Position numbers and translations under genes: made by a program. 7,066 nt of DNA from Phycisphaerae bacterium (GTDB lineage: Bacteria; Planctomycetota; Phycisphaerae; UBA1845): assembly GCA_029260155.1 (NCBI GenBank), contig JAJDDU010000225.1, positions 1 to 7,066 on the forward strand, written 5' to 3'. The notes below the pieces were generated by a model. That model was given only the letters and a program-made list of their open reading frames with translations, ran no database searches and was not told where the DNA came from. This document shows, piece after piece, positions 6,352 through 7,066 of this stretch. How positions within the stretch are numbered: position 1 is the stretch's first letter; each line of letters begins with the position of its first letter.

Positions 6352-7066
6352 ATGTCGATCGGGAATCGTACAGTCTGCGCGTTGGCTTTGACGCTGGTTC
6401 CGACCACTGTTCTGGGTGGTGGGCTGGCGAACTCGTTTACGCTCGGGGCGTACATTCCCGACAACGTCTGGCTGTATCTGCACGAAGTGAGCAATCCGAA
6501 ACGCGACTTCATCGGCGACCACTGGGACAAGGTGTTCGAAGCTGCCGCGCAATCGGGGATCGACCTCGAAATCAAGCGCCTTGTTGTCGAGAGAATACAT
6601 GGCGAGGAAGACCGCAAAGAATTCGATGCCAAGTGGGACAAAGTCCGCAAGGCGCTGTCCGACGTCCCCTGGAAAGATCGCCTGGGATCGCGCGAGTTCG
6701 CCATGGGTCAGCGGATCGCGCTGCCCATGCCAACGTACATGTTCCTGTTTCGCAACGAGCCGGCTGAGTCCCCGGAAATCGCCAAGTCGCTCGTAACACT
6801 GATGACAACCATAGCAGACGTATCGGACGGATGCTCGGTCAGGAAAGAGCGTCGCCACGGTGCCACCGTTTGGTCGCTGTGTCTCGGTGATGTGGGGGCG
6901 GTGTGCGAGATGTTCTCGCGCGGCGACTTCCTGCTCTCGGAGGTCCGGCTGGGGACGGTCGGCGAGTCAGGCGAGGAGCGCGAGTCACGGGCGTTCGACT
7001 GGCGAGCCGCTTCGCACGACCACGCGCCCGCGAACAGTCCGGCGGCGAAGGCGATCGACGGCGAGC
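6352..7066 (+). CDS. Secreted or envelope protein of unknown family (3' end off window)
   Basis: 238 codons from ATG 6352 to the right edge with no stop. The N-terminus is a plausible Sec signal peptide: Arg6, a hydrophobic core VCALALTLVPTTVLGG (8-23), and a likely cleavage after Gly-Leu-Ala (residue 26). The mature part starts with AYIPDNVWLYLHEVSNPKRD (33-52), an opening I associate with uncharacterised planctomycete envelope proteins (Y-I/V-P-D...V.L..H...NP.R); this is recollection, not a search. It continues as a soluble, mixed alpha/beta, Trp- and charge-containing sequence (HWDKVFEAAAQSGIDLEIKR at 57-76, then FLFRNEP at 131-137). Three cysteines at 171, 187 and 195 could form disulfides. 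Residues 209-238 turn into a low-complexity Glu/Ser/Ala/Pro-rich stretch, probably a linker. No catalytic motif is seen. Transcribed divergently from mfd behind a possible leader ORF. Confidence 0.75.
   Translation, partial: MSIGNRTVCALALTLVPTTVLGGGLANSFTLGAYIPDNVWLYLHEVSNPKRDFIGDHWDKVFEAAAQSGIDLEIKRLVVERIHGEEDRKEFDAKWDKVRKALSDVPWKDRLGSREFAMGQRIALPMPTYMFLFRNEPAESPEIAKSLVTLMTTIADVSDGCSVRKERRHGATVWSLCLGDVGAVCEMFSRGDFLLSEVRLGTVGESGEERESRAFDWRAASHDHAPANSPAAKAIDGE

Noticed and set aside
6148..6858. 236-codon minus-strand ORF opposite the secreted-protein gene
   Set aside because: The plus strand has a strong GAGGAG ribosome site and a signal peptide. The minus-strand product has no signal, domain or ribosome site.

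Overview
The window looks like a moderately high-GC chromosomal segment from a bacterium, most likely a member of the Planctomycetota or a close relative. This placement is an inference. It rests on the style of the proteins: an HflK/SPFH protein behind a long multi-pass membrane region, a lone ABC-2-type permease, a Mfd with the motif set I associate with that phylum, and a secreted protein of unknown family. Shine-Dalgarno use is also patchy. No rRNA or tRNA gene is present to confirm it. I see no CRISPR array, insertion sequence, tRNA, rRNA or phage gene.

Layout. (1) 1-1072, minus strand: the N-terminal 357 codons of an HflK-like SPFH-domain membrane protein that runs off the left edge. 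(2) 1073-1191: a divergent intergenic region with a sigma70-like promoter and a good Shine-Dalgarno site facing right. (3) 1192-2208, plus strand: a polytopic ABC-2-type permease whose ATPase is not in the window. (4) 2209-2244: a short convergent gap without a convincing terminator. (5) 2245-2763, minus strand: a DinB-superfamily four-helix putative metalloprotein. (6) 2856-6101, minus strand: mfd, the transcription-repair coupling factor, complete and with all helicase motifs intact. A 5' extension to a TTG at 6206 is possible but not favoured. (7) 6102-6351: a divergent intergenic region holding a possible leaderless mfd promoter and a 25-codon ORF (6238-6315) with its own Shine-Dalgarno site and a Trp-Trp-Trp run. 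(8) 6352-7066, plus strand: the N-terminal 238 codons of a secreted or envelope protein of unknown family, cut by the right edge.

How they work together. mfd clears stalled RNA polymerase and recruits UvrA to template-strand lesions. The DinB-like gene lies 92 bases downstream on the same strand and could be co-transcribed, but its substrate is unknown and the shared name with DNA-damage genes is historical. The SPFH protein and the ABC permease are both inner-membrane proteins transcribed divergently from a 119-base region, so co-regulation is possible but unproven. I found no clear undescribed multi-gene system. The most unusual items are the multi-TM extension on the SPFH protein, the Trp/Cys-rich mini-ORF ahead of the secreted protein, and the possible leaderless start of mfd.
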